NCBI GenBank assembly: GCA_021801615.1
Contig: JAJYXS010000149.1
Coordinates: forward strand, 1 to 7,291
Direction: 5' to 3'
From: Actinomycetes bacterium
GTDB lineage: Bacteria; Actinomycetota; Acidimicrobiia; Acidimicrobiales; RAAP-2
DNA: 7,291 bases
Shown here: positions 5,762-7,291 of the stretch, in pieces
Layout of the letters: each line of letters opens with the position of its first letter
Position numbering within the stretch: position 1 is the stretch's first letter
Translations under genes and position numbers: made by a program
Notes under the pieces: model-generated
What the model saw: the letters and a program-made list of their open reading frames with translations, nothing else
Databases searched by the model: none
What the model was told of the DNA's origin: nothing

Positions 5762-7132
5762 TTGCAATCCCTCGACGACCTCGACCGCCGGTACGTGCTC
5801 CACCCGTTCACCGCGATCCGCGACCACCTGGAGTCCGGGCCGCTCATGATCGTCGAGGGCAAGGGGTGCCGCCTCGTCGATTCCGCAGGCAGGAGCTACC
5901 TCGACGCCATGGCGGGGCTCTGGTGCGTGAACGTCGGCTACGGCAACACCGAGATCGCAGAGGCGATCGCCGCGCAGTCCAAGCGACTCTCCTACTACCA
6001 CTCCTTCTCCTCGATGGGCAACGACGTGTCGACCCGGCTCGCCGAGCGGCTCGTCACCACGGCGCCCGTCCCCATGTCCAAGGTGTTCTTCGGCAACAGC
6101 GGGTCGGACGCCAACGACACCGAGATCAAGCTCGTCTGGTACTACAACAACGTCCTCGGGCGCCCCGAGAAGAAGAAGATCGTCTCGCGTCGGCGCGGCT
6201 ACCACGGGGTGAGCGCACTCACCGCCGGGCTCACCGGGCTCGACAACGTCCATGCCGGCTTCGACGCGCCGATGCCGATGATCCGCCACGTGCGCGCCCC
6301 CCAGCGCCTGTGGGAAGCCGAGCCGCAGATGACCGACGAGGAGTTCAGTGCGAGCCTCGCCCGAGAGCTCGAAGAGCTCATCGTCTCAGAGGGGCCCGAG
6401 ACCGTCGCCGCCTTCATCGCCGAGCCGGTCCAGGCCGCCGGCGGGGTCATCATCCCCCCGGCCGGCTACTTCCAGGCGATCACCGAGGTGCTGCACCGCT
6501 ACGACGTCCTGCTCATCGCCGACGAGGTGGTGTGCGGCTTCGGCCGCCTGGGACGGTGGTTCGGCACCGAGCGCTTCGGGATCGAGCCCGACCTCATCAC
6601 CGTGGCCAAGGGCATCACCTCGGCCTACGTACCCCTGTCCGCGAGCTACATCTCTGCCCGGGTCTTCGACGTGCTCGCCGAGGGCGGCGAGCGCTTCGGG
6701 CCCATCGGCCACGGCTACACCTACTCCGCGCACCCCCTCGCCGCGGCCGCTGCCCTCGCCAACCTGGGCATCGTCGAGCGCGACGGGCTCGTGGACCAGG
6801 CGGCCAAACGTGGCGCCTACATGCTCGAGCGCCTGCGTGAACGTTTCGAGGACCACCCCTACGTCGCAGAGGTGCGCGGCGAGGGGCTCATCGCCGCCGT
6901 CGAGCTCGTCGCCTCGCGCGACCCGCTCCGCCGCTTCGACCCGGCCCTCAAGATGGGCGCCCGCGTGGCGCGCGCCAGCCTCGGCCACGGCGTCATCACC
7001 CGGGCTCTCCCAGAGGCAGACACCATCGCCTTCTCACCACCCTTCATCGTGACCGAGAGCGAGATCGACCAGATGGTCGAGGGCACCGGCGCCGCTCTCG
7101 AAGAGGTCGCGGCCGACCTCGCCCGGAGCTGA
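5762..7132 (+). CDS. Class III omega-aminotransferase (GABA/putrescine/beta-alanine:pyruvate type)
   Basis: PLP-dependent transfer of an omega-amino group to a keto acid, probably pyruvate, giving an omega-aldehyde. From TTG 5762 it is 456 residues, the usual family length; the frame remains open upstream to GTG 5654, but the ribosome site supports TTG. Key parts: YLDAMAGLWCVNVGYG (46-61) at the substrate entrance, typical of pyruvate-using omega-aminotransferases; GNSGSDAND (111-119) holding the PLP phosphate; YHG (147-149), whose tyrosine stacks on PLP; EPVQAAGGVI (221-230); LIADEVVCGFGRLG (251-264) with pyridine-binding Asp254; TVAKGIT with Schiff-base Lys283; GYTYSAHPLA (318-327); and Arg414 in GVITR, at the position of the flexible carboxylate-binding arginine. 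The sequence resembles SpuC and plant GABA transaminase more than 2-oxoglutarate-using GabT. It diverges from the GabD-like gene that would oxidise its aldehyde product, and is followed 13 bp later by an NAD kinase-like gene, likely in the same operon. Precise amine donor unknown. Confidence 0.92.
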   Translation: MQSLDDLDRRYVLHPFTAIRDHLESGPLMIVEGKGCRLVDSAGRSYLDAMAGLWCVNVGYGNTEIAEAIAAQSKRLSYYHSFSSMGNDVSTRLAERLVTTAPVPMSKVFFGNSGSDANDTEIKLVWYYNNVLGRPEKKKIVSRRRGYHGVSALTAGLTGLDNVHAGFDAPMPMIRHVRAPQRLWEAEPQMTDEEFSASLARELEELIVSEGPETVAAFIAEPVQAAGGVIIPPAGYFQAITEVLHRYDVLLIADEVVCGFGRLGRWFGTERFGIEPDLITVAKGITSAYVPLSASYISARVFDVLAEGGERFGPIGHGYTYSAHPLAAAAALANLGIVERDGLVDQAAKRGAYMLERLRERFEDHPYVAEVRGEGLIAAVELVASRDPLRRFDPALKMGARVARASLGHGVITRALPEADTIAFSPPFIVTESEIDQMVEGTGAALEEVAADLARS

Positions 7133-7145
7133 TCGACCTTCCGGG

Positions 7146-7291
7146 ATGGGACGGATCGTCGGCTTCCTCGTCAATCCCCTCGCCGGGATGGGAGGACGCG
7201 TCGGGCTCCACGGCACCGACGGCAGCGGGCGCGTCGCAGAGGCACGCCGGCACGGAGCACGTCCTGTGGCCCCGGCGCGCGCGGCGCGGGC
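7146..7291 (+). CDS. ATP-NAD kinase-like protein (COG3199/AcoX type), 5' end only
   Basis: The first 48 codons of a gene that leaves the window. The N-terminus MGRIVGFLVNPLAGMGGRVG (1-20), followed by LHGTDG (21-26), is the characteristic opening of the ATP-NAD kinase-like family found as AcoX in acetoin clusters: a hydrophobic strand, then N-P-x-A-G-x-G-G and a GTDG segment. The family is related to NAD kinase and diacylglycerol kinase folds; for many members the real substrate is not established. The ATG at 7146 begins 13 bp after the aminotransferase stop, which indicates co-transcription; its ribosome site is weak (CCGGG), consistent with translational coupling. The visible residues after about 30 are Ala/Arg-rich and uninformative. 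The catalytic GGDGT-like motif expected later is not in view. Family call is fairly firm from the motif; function is open. Confidence 0.72.
   Translation, partial: MGRIVGFLVNPLAGMGGRVGLHGTDGSGRVAEARRHGARPVAPARAAR

Overview
The window is a GC-rich stretch of bacterial chromosome. Its codon use, GTG/TTG start candidates, short gene spacing and protein character fit a free-living, possibly deep-branching actinobacterium; this is an inference from style, not from a marker gene. It holds six complete protein genes and the 5' end of a seventh. All look like amino-acid or amine catabolism and uptake. I see no rRNA, tRNA, CRISPR array, insertion sequence or phage gene.

Layout. On the left, two minus-strand genes run towards base 1: an FAD-dependent D-amino-acid-oxidase-type oxidoreductase (1224-2498), then, after a 221-bp gap with its own promoter candidate, a secreted amino-acid-type ABC transporter substrate-binding protein (4-1002). 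Diverging from the oxidoreductase is a DapA/NanA-family aldolase or lyase (2613-3563, plus). It converges on a minus-strand pair, a succinate-semialdehyde-dehydrogenase-like enzyme (4152-5684) followed by a small SnoaL/NTF2-fold protein (3603-4100). Diverging from the dehydrogenase across about 77 bp is a class III omega-aminotransferase (best start TTG 5762, to 7132). Thirteen bases after it begins an ATP-NAD kinase-like (COG3199/AcoX-type) gene that runs off the end (7146-7291).

How they may work together. The aminotransferase and semialdehyde dehydrogenase are the classic pair that turns GABA or a related omega-amine into a semialdehyde and then a dicarboxylate. The FAD oxidoreductase, DapA-family enzyme and semialdehyde dehydrogenase also match, by family, three of the four steps of bacterial 4-hydroxyproline catabolism (D-hydroxyproline oxidation, pyrroline-hydroxycarboxylate deamination, 2-oxoglutarate semialdehyde oxidation); the epimerase is not in view. 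The two readings can coexist, because both routes end in a semialdehyde. The binding protein would capture the substrate outside the cell. The NAD kinase-like gene could relate to NADP supply, since the dehydrogenase carries residues typical of NADP-using GabD.

The most interesting regulatory points are a near-symmetric shared -10 element between the two divergent enzymes, GTTCG direct repeats spaced 19 bp in two separate promoter regions, and an 11-bp word shared by the regions upstream of the binding-protein and DapA-family genes. I found no clearly unprecedented system; the novelty, if any, is in the combination of enzymes.
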